Assembly: GCA_019359095.1 (NCBI GenBank)
Contig: JAHHHZ010000023.1
Location: 94,704 to 158,703 of the forward strand
Source of the DNA: Pleurocapsa minor HA4230-MV1
Lineage (GTDB): Bacteria > Cyanobacteriota > Cyanobacteriia > Cyanobacteriales > Xenococcaceae
DNA: 64,000 nucleotides
Direction: 5' to 3'
In this document: in pieces, positions 18,493 to 26,810 of the stretch
How the letters are laid out: each line of letters opens with the position of its first letter
Position numbering within the stretch: the first letter of the stretch is position 1
Notes under the pieces: generated by a model
What the model saw: the letters and a program-made list of their open reading frames with translations, nothing else
What the model was told of the DNA's origin: nothing
The model's database searches: none
Made by a program: the position numbers and the translations under genes

Positions 18493-19638
18493 ATGAGGAT
18501 AGCGATTGTCAGACGAGAGCCAAAAGTTGCTTTTAGTATGGATGTTTATGCTGATAACTTGGTTGCTGAACTAAAAGAGCTTAGACCAGATTGGGAGATT
18601 CTAGAAATAGCTCCTCAACCCTGGAGTAAGAATCTAGAGAATCTTTGGCGTACAGGCAATCCTATCCGCAAGTATTATGAGCGTTTTTACCATCATCCGA
18701 AAGCTGTTAAACAAGTAGATGCCGATTTGTTCCACATTATCGATCACTCTGATGCTCACATTGCTTATGGACTAAAAAAGATCGGCAAGCCTGTGGTAGT
18801 TACCTGTCACGATTTAGTGCAGTTTATCTATCCTGAAATTATGAAAAATCAAGCTCGCTTTCCCGCCTTCAGCCTGGCGGTTTGGCAATATTGTGTCAAG
18901 GGAATTACTTTGGCCGATCGCACTATTGCTGTTTCGAGTAACACTGCCAAAGATGTCGCTCATTGGTTAAACATCGCTCCAGATAAAATCGCGGTCGTTC
19001 CTAATGGTGTGGATACAGTATTTGATCTAATAGACAAGAAAGTATTAGCTGACTGGAAGCAACAACATACTAAATCGCCAGACGAGATTTGTCTGCTGCA
19101 TGTAGGCTCTAATCAACAGCGCAAAAATATTGAAACGGTCTTAAAAGTAATTAAGGCGATCGTCGAGCAAGATATCCCTGTTCGTCTGTGGAAAGTTGGC
19201 GGGGATCTTTACCCCGAACAGGAGCAATATATCGCAGCTAATAATTTAGGCGAACATATTACTTTGGTCAGCAATCCAGAACCACAGACTTTGATTAACT
19301 TTTACAATGCTGCTGATGTTCTAGTCGCTCCTTCTCTTTATGAAGGTTTTGGGCTGACTGTTTTAGAAGCCATGGCTTGCGGTACACCGACAATTACTAG
19401 CAATGTTTCCTCAATCCCTGAAGTCGCAGGGGATGCCGCCGTTTTAGTCGCTCCTACCGACGTTGTTGCCATAACTGAAGCCGTATTGCGCATCAATCGA
19501 GATCGGGCTTTTCGTCAAGATCTCATTGACCGAGGGTTAGCCAGAGTAAAAGAGTTTAGCTGGAAAAAAACCGCTGAGCAAACAGCCCAGCTATATGAGC
19601 AGGTCGTTAAATCAAAAAGTAACGCACTTATGGGTTAG
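18493..19638 (+). CDS. Family 4 glycosyltransferase
   Basis: A 381-residue GT-B enzyme preceded by an unusually good ribosome-binding site for this window, GAGGAGG, six bases before ATG. Motifs include VTCHDLVQFIYPE, AVSSNTAKDVAHWL, VPNGVD, LLHVGSNQQRKNIETVL and the donor site APSLYEGFGLTVLEAMACGT with its EX7E pair. It resembles mannosyl- or glucosyltransferases of exopolysaccharide loci, but sequence alone does not give the sugar. Confidence 0.9.
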   Translation: MRIAIVRREPKVAFSMDVYADNLVAELKELRPDWEILEIAPQPWSKNLENLWRTGNPIRKYYERFYHHPKAVKQVDADLFHIIDHSDAHIAYGLKKIGKPVVVTCHDLVQFIYPEIMKNQARFPAFSLAVWQYCVKGITLADRTIAVSSNTAKDVAHWLNIAPDKIAVVPNGVDTVFDLIDKKVLADWKQQHTKSPDEICLLHVGSNQQRKNIETVLKVIKAIVEQDIPVRLWKVGGDLYPEQEQYIAANNLGEHITLVSNPEPQTLINFYNAADVLVAPSLYEGFGLTVLEAMACGTPTITSNVSSIPEVAGDAAVLVAPTDVVAITEAVLRINRDRAFRQDLIDRGLARVKEFSWKKTAEQTAQLYEQVVKSKSNALMG

Positions 19639-19716
19639 ATCGACAAGTTTATTCTTATTTACAGCGAATTTAAATATTAAACATTATTAAACATTTATTG
19701 TTACTGCCTAAATCAA

Positions 19717-20955
19717 ATGAAAGTCTTATTATCAGCATATTCATGTGAACCAGGAAAGGGGTCGGAACGAGGAGTTGGCTGGAATATCGCCAAGGAAGTG
19801 GCGAAACATCATCAGGTCTGGGTTTTGACTCGTCCAGATGAGAGTAAAGACGCGATTGAGGCAGAGTTAAAACAAAACCCCATTCCCAATCTTCAGTTTG
19901 TTTATTTTACTCTCCCCTTTTGGCAAGATAGTTTACGCTGGGGGCAATCTGGAGCGATACAGCTACACTATTATCTCTGGCAAATCCAGGCATACTTTGT
20001 CGCACAAAAACTACATCGGCATATAAACTTTGATCTGGCTCATCATATTACCTTTGTCCGCTATTCCGTTCCCAGCTTATTGTCTTTATTGCCAATTCCC
20101 TTTGTTTGGGGGCCTGTGGGTGGTGGAGAATCAGCTCCCGCTAAATTTTGGGTTGATTTTAGTGGCAAGAACAAGCTTTACGAATATCTGCGGCTAATTT
20201 GGCGTGGTATTGGTGAACTAGATCCCCTGACTCGCTTGACCGCTCGCAAGAGTGCGATCGCTTTTGCTACCACTAAAGATACGGCAAAAAAACTCAGTAA
20301 ATTGGGCGCACCACAGATTAAACAAGCTGCTGATACGGGAATTGCTCAGATAGAAATTGAACGACTCAGGCAATGTCCTTCCCCCACAGTTAATCCCAGT
20401 CGATTTATTAACGTTGCTCGTCTGCTGCACTGGAAGGGAATTTATTTAGGGTTGCGAGCCTTTGCCGAAGCTAACTTAACCGATGCGGAGTATTGGATAG
20501 TCGGGGAAGGGCCAGAACAGAAAAAGCTTGAGCATCTGGCGCAAGAGTTAAACATTGCCGAACGAGTAACGTTTTTTGGCCTGTTGGATCGCCAAGAAGT
20601 TTTAATCAAGCTGGGACAGTCTTCTGCTTTAGTTCATCCGAGCCTGCACGATACAGGTGGCTGGGTGATTTTAGAAGCTATGGCATCAGGCAGACCAATT
20701 CTTTGTTTGGATTTAGGAGGGCCTGGAGAAACCGTAACCCCTGATATCGGCATCAAAGTTCCTGCTCATGATCCTGAACAGGCAGTAAGAGATCTGGCCA
20801 AAGCCATGGTGAAACTAGCCCAAAACCCAGATTTATGTGTGCAAATGGGCAAAATAGGACAGCAGCGGATTCAAGAGCTTTATAGCTGGTCGGCTAAAGG
20901 CAAGTGGCTGTCTGAAGTTTATCAAGAATGCGTTGATGAGTTTCACCACCGCTAA
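19717..20955 (+). CDS. Family 4 glycosyltransferase
   Basis: A 412-residue GT-B protein. The start MKVLLSAYSCEPGKGSERG is characteristic of a GT4 subgroup common in cyanobacterial and Bacteroidetes capsule loci. The C-terminal domain has RFINVARLLHWKG, WIVGEGPEQKKLE and HPSLHDTGGWVILEAMASGR. It continues the same-strand row and would add a further sugar. Spacing of 78 bases to the previous gene allows either read-through or a local promoter. Confidence 0.89.
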   Translation: MKVLLSAYSCEPGKGSERGVGWNIAKEVAKHHQVWVLTRPDESKDAIEAELKQNPIPNLQFVYFTLPFWQDSLRWGQSGAIQLHYYLWQIQAYFVAQKLHRHINFDLAHHITFVRYSVPSLLSLLPIPFVWGPVGGGESAPAKFWVDFSGKNKLYEYLRLIWRGIGELDPLTRLTARKSAIAFATTKDTAKKLSKLGAPQIKQAADTGIAQIEIERLRQCPSPTVNPSRFINVARLLHWKGIYLGLRAFAEANLTDAEYWIVGEGPEQKKLEHLAQELNIAERVTFFGLLDRQEVLIKLGQSSALVHPSLHDTGGWVILEAMASGRPILCLDLGGPGETVTPDIGIKVPAHDPEQAVRDLAKAMVKLAQNPDLCVQMGKIGQQRIQELYSWSAKGKWLSEVYQECVDEFHHR

Positions 20956-20998
20956 CTACAGCAGTTTTCAATTGAGTAGACACATTAATTTATCGAAG

Positions 20999-21026
20999 TA
21001 ATGGGTAATGGGTAATGGGTAATGGG
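20999..21026. repeat. Heptanucleotide tandem repeat TAATGGG x4
   Basis: Four perfect copies of TAATGGG lie 44 bases after the preceding glycosyltransferase. Copy number of such short tandem arrays commonly drifts by slippage. It is not part of a gene. Confidence 0.9.
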
Positions 21027-21120
21027 TTCTATCAACTGAAATTCGCTGTAACTTCTATTCATTGCTAACTCTAGAGACAGAGATAACTTTAGCTGTTGGC
21101 TTCACTACTAATTTTGCGTT

Positions 21121-23064
21121 ATGTCAATCAAAAAACTAAGAGCTGTAATTATTTTCGTAGGTGCTATTACCAGTTTAGGAATGTCTGGATGTGAAGCAGG
21201 GGGATATGAACTGGAGGGATATTTTGTCTCATCCCAAGGTTCGGATGATAATCCTGGCACGATTAAGCAACCTTTCAAAACAATTCAAAAATGTGCGGAT
21301 GCAGTTCAGCCAGGATCTACCTGCTGGATTAGACAGGGAACTTATCGGGAAACGGTTCGACCCCTGACTTCTGGTTTTGACCAAGAGCCGATTACTTTTG
21401 CTGCCTATAAATCAGAACAGGTAACAATTTCGGGTACAGAATTAGTTCCTAACTGGTCGCCAGATCGTGATGCCGTTTATCGAGCCAAGGCTAAGTTACC
21501 CGTTAATGGCTACAGCGATACGGGATTTTTTGCCAATCAAATATTTGTCGGGGGAAAAATGATGCCCGAAGCTCGTTTGCCCAATCTCAGTCCAGAACAT
21601 GATTTTTTACGTCCTAATCTTTTGGGTGGTGGCGTAGAAAGTTTGGGGGGAACGACGGCAAAAATTCAGAATGAAGCAATTCCCGAACTGACTGAAGGCT
21701 GGAAAGGTGGCAGAGTTTGGGCTAATGAATGGTACACTACCCGCACTGGAGAGATAACTGGAGGAACGGCAACGCAACTACTAGCAGAAATGACTGCTGC
21801 CTGGGATCGAGGTGCATATTGGTTTTATCTCTTTGGCAAGCGGGAGCTACTAGACGATCGCGGTGAATGGTTTTATGACGGCAACAATCAGGAGCTTTAC
21901 CTCTGGTCTCCTGACAATCAAGCTCCCAAAACAGTAGAAGTAAAGCAGCGCAATCTAGCCTTTGATTTGAGCGATCGCTCTTTTATTACTATCCGCAATC
22001 TCAATCTGTTTGCCAATACAATTACTACTAGCGATCGCAGTAGTGGCATAATCATCGACGGAGTTCGCGCTAAATATGTCTCCCATCACATGACTCTACC
22101 ACCTCCACCAGAGTCAGAAAAAGCCTATGAATCTGATGATGCAATGTTCTTAGCAGCTCATGCTCACGATACGGGCATTCAGCTACGAGGTAGCAATCAT
22201 GTCTTGAAGAACTCTGTTATTGACTGGAGTTCGGGTAATGGAGTCTTGTTAGAAGGAAACAATCATCAGGTAATTAATAACATTATTGTTAATACCAACT
22301 ATCAGGTTACTTATGCGGCTCCTGTCAGAATTAACGGCAATGGTCATCAAATTAGCCACAATACGATTAAGCGCACTGGTCGAGATGCAATGAACTTTGA
22401 TTGGCATACCGCTGGCACTGATGGTCGCAACCTAGAAATTTCCTACAATGATATTTCTGAATTTGGCATGTTGAGTACGGATTTAGGGGCAATTTATGTC
22501 TGCTGTCACATCAACTTGGAAGGCGGTTCAATTAATCATAACTGGATTCATGATGCTCAGTCTTTCAGTCCGTTTTGGGGTACTCGCGGTATTTATTTGG
22601 ATCTGGAAACTTTTAACAGCACCGTTCATCACAACGTTGTCTGGAACTTAAACGGTAGCGATCATAACTACGGCATTGTCGCTGGCAGTCCCAGGGGATA
22701 TGACCGAGTGTTTAATAATACTTTTTTAGGCAAGGTCTGGCTAGAGGGAGAAAATGTTGAAGCCCGCAATAACATCTTTGCCTCCTCTGAAAGTATTGGT
22801 GCTAAAAGCAAATCGAATAATTTGTTTATTGATACCGACGCTAAATTTACGCGATCGCCTCAAGCAGAAACTAAGTCTCTTTCTGGTACTACTGCCGATT
22901 TTACATTACAAAAAGATTCCCCCGCGATCGATGTTGGAATTGAAATTCCCCAAATTACGGCTGATTTTACGGGCAAATCTCCAGATGTTGGTGCTTATGA
23001 ACACAATACTCCTGCCTGGAAAGCTGGATCGAGCTTAAAATACGATTTTGAGAGTAACTATTAA
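21121..23064 (+). CDS. Lipoprotein with right-handed parallel beta-helix (possible polysaccharide lyase or epimerase)
   Basis: A 647-residue exported protein. Residues 1-24 form a lipoprotein signal with lipobox LGMSGC, giving a lipid-anchored Cys near position 24. The mature part starts with YFVSSQGSDDNPGTIKQPFK, the DUF1565-like opening found in carbohydrate-active beta-helix proteins, and then shows repeated NNHQVINN-, NGHQISHN- and NLEISYND-type rungs in residues 350-560. Such proteins cut or epimerise polysaccharides. As the only secreted enzyme in the cluster it may trim or process the exported polymer. The exact activity cannot be read from sequence. Confidence 0.82.
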   Translation: MSIKKLRAVIIFVGAITSLGMSGCEAGGYELEGYFVSSQGSDDNPGTIKQPFKTIQKCADAVQPGSTCWIRQGTYRETVRPLTSGFDQEPITFAAYKSEQVTISGTELVPNWSPDRDAVYRAKAKLPVNGYSDTGFFANQIFVGGKMMPEARLPNLSPEHDFLRPNLLGGGVESLGGTTAKIQNEAIPELTEGWKGGRVWANEWYTTRTGEITGGTATQLLAEMTAAWDRGAYWFYLFGKRELLDDRGEWFYDGNNQELYLWSPDNQAPKTVEVKQRNLAFDLSDRSFITIRNLNLFANTITTSDRSSGIIIDGVRAKYVSHHMTLPPPPESEKAYESDDAMFLAAHAHDTGIQLRGSNHVLKNSVIDWSSGNGVLLEGNNHQVINNIIVNTNYQVTYAAPVRINGNGHQISHNTIKRTGRDAMNFDWHTAGTDGRNLEISYNDISEFGMLSTDLGAIYVCCHINLEGGSINHNWIHDAQSFSPFWGTRGIYLDLETFNSTVHHNVVWNLNGSDHNYGIVAGSPRGYDRVFNNTFLGKVWLEGENVEARNNIFASSESIGAKSKSNNLFIDTDAKFTRSPQAETKSLSGTTADFTLQKDSPAIDVGIEIPQITADFTGKSPDVGAYEHNTPAWKAGSSLKYDFESNY

Positions 23065-23070
23065 TTAATA

Positions 23071-23212
23071 TATAGCCCTACGTAACAACGTTAGGACATC
23101 TTTGAAATACTACTTCCTATTTCCTATTTCCTATTTCCTATTTCCTATTTCCTATTTCCTACTTACGAGCCGATTACTATTAATGTCCTAATCTAACTTT
23201 GTACGACTATAT
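23071..23212. repeat. R1 element, copy A (MITE-like, with TTCCTAT tandem array)
   Basis: The left end TATAGCCCTACGTAACAACG continues to TTAGGACAT, and the right end ATGTCCTAATCTAACTTTGT continues to ACGACTATA: imperfect inverted ends of about 28 bases. Between them lie about seven copies of TTCCTAT (23114-23162). Related elements occur at 33367, 39663 and 55153. The right end abuts the start codon of the next glycosyltransferase, so the element forms its 5' leader. Confidence 0.75.
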
Positions 23213-24367
23213 ATGCACGTTTTTATTGCAGCACTACATCGACCAGTAAAACCTACAGGTGTCTGCCGACACGCAGTCAATTTAGCCCGTTGTCTGGCAG
23301 AGCAGTCTGAGGTAACTAAAATTAGTCTGGTAATTGGTGACTGGCAGCAGCATTATTTTGAGACTGCCTTTACCTTAGATTCAGACAAAATTAAATTGGT
23401 TGTCGTTAAAATCAAAAACAGTTCGCTGGTCAGGAATCTTTGGTTTCTGAGCGGTTTACCGAAGTTAGCTAATCAGCTTGGTTCTGATGTAGTTCATTTA
23501 TCCTTTCCCTTACCATTTTTACGAAGACAGTTTAATGCGCCAATAGTTACGACAATTCACGATCTTTATCCCTATGAATGTCCCGAAAACTTCGGTTTTC
23601 CACAGGCTTGGTTTAATCAATTATTTCTTAAGCAGGCGATTAATAATAGTAATGGCTTACCCTGTGTATCACAGGTTACTGCTGACAAGCTCAGGCTTTA
23701 CTTTCCAAAACTAAGACCCGATCAGCTCGTTGAAGTAATCTACAATTATGTTGACTTTGAAGATCTTGAAACAAAAGTTCCTCAGACAGTAGCAGAAAAC
23801 AGTAAATTTATCTTGTCTGTTGCTCAACATCGGCAAAATAAAAATTTAGATCTACTGATTAAGGCTTATGCTCAACTGCGATCGCATGGGCAAATTGAGT
23901 TAGATTATCAATTGATCATAGTTGGCACCAAAGGGCCAGAAACAGAAAAGCTGACAAATTTAACTGCTGACTTGAATTTAGAAACCAACGTCAAGTTTTT
24001 ATCGGCGATCGATGATAGTGAATTAGGTTGGCTATATCAAAATTGCGAACTGTTCGTGATTCCTTCTTCTACAGAAGGTTTTTGTTTACCATTGGTAGAA
24101 GCTTTACATTTTAGCGATCGCATAGTTTGTTCTGATATTCCTATTTTTCGAGAAATTGCTACGGCTAACTGTGTTTATTTTTCCTTGTTTGGTGATGCTT
24201 TAGGCAATTTGAGCCAGGCAATTACCCAAGTCCTTTCTAACCAGGCTTCTCATGCTCAAGCTGCAAGCAAACGTTTTGATCAGTCCATCATTGCGCAACA
24301 ATATCTCAACTTATATAGAAAAATAGGAAATAGCGCGAAATTCCGTTGCGCGGGTTCCCCGCGTTGA
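23213..24367 (+). CDS. Family 4 glycosyltransferase with repeat-derived C-terminus
   Basis: A 384-residue GT-B transferase; motifs TTIHDLYPYECPENFG, VSQVTADKLRLYFP, ILSVAQHRQNKNLDLL and the donor site VIPSSTEGFCLPLVEALHF are typical. Its ATG lies directly at the end of repeat R1, so promoter and ribosome binding must be within or before the repeat. The normal protein probably ended shortly after NLYRKI; the last 13 or so residues (ending RCAGSPR) and the stop codon are encoded by a hairpin repeat of family R3. The change is peripheral and the enzyme is probably still active. Confidence 0.86.
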   Translation: MHVFIAALHRPVKPTGVCRHAVNLARCLAEQSEVTKISLVIGDWQQHYFETAFTLDSDKIKLVVVKIKNSSLVRNLWFLSGLPKLANQLGSDVVHLSFPLPFLRRQFNAPIVTTIHDLYPYECPENFGFPQAWFNQLFLKQAINNSNGLPCVSQVTADKLRLYFPKLRPDQLVEVIYNYVDFEDLETKVPQTVAENSKFILSVAQHRQNKNLDLLIKAYAQLRSHGQIELDYQLIIVGTKGPETEKLTNLTADLNLETNVKFLSAIDDSELGWLYQNCELFVIPSSTEGFCLPLVEALHFSDRIVCSDIPIFREIATANCVYFSLFGDALGNLSQAITQVLSNQASHAQAASKRFDQSIIAQQYLNLYRKIGNSAKFRCAGSPR

Positions 24368-24400
24368 GGAAATTTCGTAAGACGGAAATAGGAAGTAGCG
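24323..24400. repeat. R3 hairpin repeat at the 3' end of a glycosyltransferase gene
   Basis: The segment contains GCGCGGGTTCCCCGCG at its core, flanked by GCGAAATT and AAATTTCGT arms, and by AGGAAATAG and AGGAAGTAG units. Its core matches, in reverse orientation, a segment at 56692-56733 inside a broken higB gene. It supplies the stop codon of the gene that it overlaps. Confidence 0.7.
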
Positions 24401-24531
24401 ATCGCAACTTTTATTTTGAGCATCAAACAGCACTATTCTTGTATATATTTAAATAACCCAATCAAGCTAATAGCTAAGAACCAAGAACGATGAGCTTAGC
24501 TATTTTGTCTGTCAAATTACTAACGTCCAAA

Positions 24532-25263
24532 ATGACTAATCTCAGCGTCAACCTCAATAAAGTAGCATTAATTAGAAACACACGTAATCTTGGTATTCCT
24601 AGTATTACTAAAATGGCGCAAATCTGTATTGATGCTGGCGCTAAAGGAATTACGGTGCATCCTCGTCCCGATCAAAGGCATATTAGACCAGGAGACGTTT
24701 ATGACTTACTAGACGTGGTGAAAACTGTAGAATTTAATATTGAAGGCAATCCTTTGGAAGTATCTTTTATGGAGATTGTGCGTCAGGTCAAGCCAACCCA
24801 ATGCACCCTTGTTCCCGATACACCCGACACTTTTACTTCTGATAGCGGTTGGGACTTAACCAAGGATCGAGAGCGTTTAATCCCAATTGTCCAAGAATTG
24901 CACAATTTAGGTAGTCGAGTGAGTTTATTTATGGATGCAGATATCGAACAGATTAGTCTGGTTCCCGATACTGGCGCTGAGAGAATCGAACTTTACACTG
25001 AACCCTACGCTACTGCTTACCGTGAGAACCAAAATTTAGACGCGGTTTGGCAACAGTTTGCTGAGGCAGCTAAAAAAGCTCAGTCGTTGGGCTTGGGAGT
25101 TAATGCGGGACACGATCTCAACCTAGATAATCTGGCTAAGTTCTGTACTATTCCAGGTATCCTCGAAGTATCAATTGGTCATGCTTTAACTGCTGAAGCT
25201 TTAGAAATGGGCTTTGCTCAAACAGTCAAAGAATATCTCAAGATTCTGGCTCAATCTGCTTAG
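24532..25263 (+). CDS. pdxJ: Pyridoxine 5'-phosphate synthase
   Basis: This 243-residue TIM-barrel enzyme condenses 1-deoxyxylulose 5-phosphate with 3-amino-2-oxopropyl phosphate in vitamin B6 synthesis. The family start LSVNLNKVALIRNTR is clear, so ATG 24532 is chosen over an in-frame ATG 14 codons upstream. HPRPDQRHIRPGDVYDL, EGNPLEVSF, RIELYTEPYA and GLGVNAGHDLNL complete the active site. It stands alone, with repeats on both sides, and marks the end of the polysaccharide cluster. Confidence 0.95.
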   Translation: MTNLSVNLNKVALIRNTRNLGIPSITKMAQICIDAGAKGITVHPRPDQRHIRPGDVYDLLDVVKTVEFNIEGNPLEVSFMEIVRQVKPTQCTLVPDTPDTFTSDSGWDLTKDRERLIPIVQELHNLGSRVSLFMDADIEQISLVPDTGAERIELYTEPYATAYRENQNLDAVWQQFAEAAKKAQSLGLGVNAGHDLNLDNLAKFCTIPGILEVSIGHALTAEALEMGFAQTVKEYLKILAQSA

Positions 25264-25367
25264 AAAACAGTTTTAAAATCAGGTTCAGTTGAATAAGTTT
25301 GGATACTAGGGATTTAATGAGTTGGGGTGAATTCTATCTTAAGCTAAAAGCTGATAGCTAAGAGCTA

Positions 25368-25391
25368 TATGCGAAGCGGTATCCTTTAGGA
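25368..25391 (+). repeat. R2 repeat unit
   Basis: The 24-base unit begins TATGCGAAGCGGTATCC and ends TTTAGGA. Closely matching units lie at 55179, 56884 and 58703, with a covarying relative at 62630. The unit can form a small hairpin, TCC-TTTA-GGA. It sits in the gap between two convergent genes. Confidence 0.75.
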
Positions 25392-25473
25392 AAAACTAGT
25401 CAATCAGAACGAAAGTAATTCACATTAAGCGTAAATATAGTTTTAAATTGAATTTCTGCGTAATTAAGCACGC

Positions 25474-26658
25474 CTAAATATTCTCTTTAATCGCCTTGAG
25501 TAAGCTATCAATCTCTTCTGGTAAAGTTAGATAATGCACGCAGGCGCGGATACATTCAGGATCGGCAATGGTTCGCAGTAAAAAGCCTTGCTGTTCTAAA
25601 GTATCTACTAACTGTTTGTGTTCCATACCTGTAACCTGGAAAGAGACTAATCCTGCTTCGGGAGGTGTGGTTTTTAAGCAGCTTACTCGATCTATTTGCT
25701 GTAACTGTGACCAGAGATAGTTACTTAACTGACAAATCTGCTGATAGCGATCGCTTTTATTGCCCCAGGCTTGATGAATCGCGATCGCCCTGCGCAAACC
25801 CTCGTATTCAGGATAGGCAGAAGTGGCTACCTCAAATTTTGCCCCGTCTTGTTTCCAGGCAATTGGTTTTCCTTGGGCATTTATTTCCACGCCTCGCCAG
25901 CCAATAAAAGTTGGGTGCAAATCGGCAAAAGCTGACTGGCTGATGTATAGTCCGCCAACTCCAGCAGGGCCACAAAGCCATTTATGACCAGTGAAGGCAT
26001 AGTAGTCGATTTCTAGTTCGGGTAGGTTTAAATCGAGGGAACCCACGGATTGTGCTGCGTCTACCATGACTTGAATCTTAGTTTTAGCAGGATAGTTATG
26101 ACAGGCTTGGGCGATCGCTTTGAGGGGCAACACCTGTCCTGTATTCCACAGCAAGTGACTTAAAACCACCATACGGGTATTTTCGCTTAAGTGACTATGA
26201 ATTGCTGCTACAGGATCGCCACTGTTTAAAGTATCCATGATCGAACAGATCCTTACCTCTACGCCAAAACGACGCTTAATTTCTTCGACTGTGGCGATAA
26301 TTCCTGGATGTTCACAGTCCGTCATCACAATTTGGTCGCCTTGCTGCCAATCTATCCCCCACAGGGCAATATTACAGCCTGCGGTTACGTTTTCTGTGAG
26401 GGTAATTGTCTCTGGCGTTGTTTCCAGTTCTAAGGCGATCGCCTGACGTAAAAGATTAACCCGATCTGTTAGCCAGCCATTAATTTGACCCGAAAAAGGG
26501 CCTGTTGACTGAATGTATTGGTGAGTGTCAATGATCGCCTGCAAGGAGGCTTCGGACATTGTTCCTTGACCACCAAAATTAAAATAGGTCTTATTAATCA
26601 ACCCAGGAAATTGCTGACGGTGTTCTTTCAGGTCGGTTTTAGATAAACTATTAGTCAT
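25474..26658 (-). CDS. Aminotransferase class V, probable cystine/cysteine C-S lyase
   Basis: A 394-residue PLP enzyme of the class V fold. The Schiff-base lysine lies in AFTGHKWLCGPAG, and the start LKEHRQQFPGLINKTYFNFG and GGQGTMSEASLQ are close to the cyanobacterial cystine lyase (C-DES) group, which releases sulfur from cystine for Fe-S cluster assembly. Cysteine desulfurase or isopenicillin-epimerase-like activity are the alternatives. I chose the ATG at 26658 because the 34 upstream residues in frame are not family-like. It is divergent from the nuclease gene, with about 150 bases between. Confidence 0.82.
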   Translation of the reverse strand: MTNSLSKTDLKEHRQQFPGLINKTYFNFGGQGTMSEASLQAIIDTHQYIQSTGPFSGQINGWLTDRVNLLRQAIALELETTPETITLTENVTAGCNIALWGIDWQQGDQIVMTDCEHPGIIATVEEIKRRFGVEVRICSIMDTLNSGDPVAAIHSHLSENTRMVVLSHLLWNTGQVLPLKAIAQACHNYPAKTKIQVMVDAAQSVGSLDLNLPELEIDYYAFTGHKWLCGPAGVGGLYISQSAFADLHPTFIGWRGVEINAQGKPIAWKQDGAKFEVATSAYPEYEGLRRAIAIHQAWGNKSDRYQQICQLSNYLWSQLQQIDRVSCLKTTPPEAGLVSFQVTGMEHKQLVDTLEQQGFLLRTIADPECIRACVHYLTLPEEIDSLLKAIKENI

Positions 26659-26810
26659 ACGTAAGATCTTGCTTTGTGGCGAACCATTGTTAGTATATCG
26701 ACATTCTTTATTAAATATTCGGCGACATAATTTTGGGTCAAAAGTGCTGTTATGCAGCAAACTAGCAGGGAATTATTACTTTTTATTCTTTTCTCTGGCT
26801 TTGCTCTAAA

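Noticed and set aside
23114..23162. Tandem repeats resembling a CRISPR array
   Set aside because: The units are 7 bases long without unique spacers; this is a minisatellite inside repeat R1. No cas genes are present.
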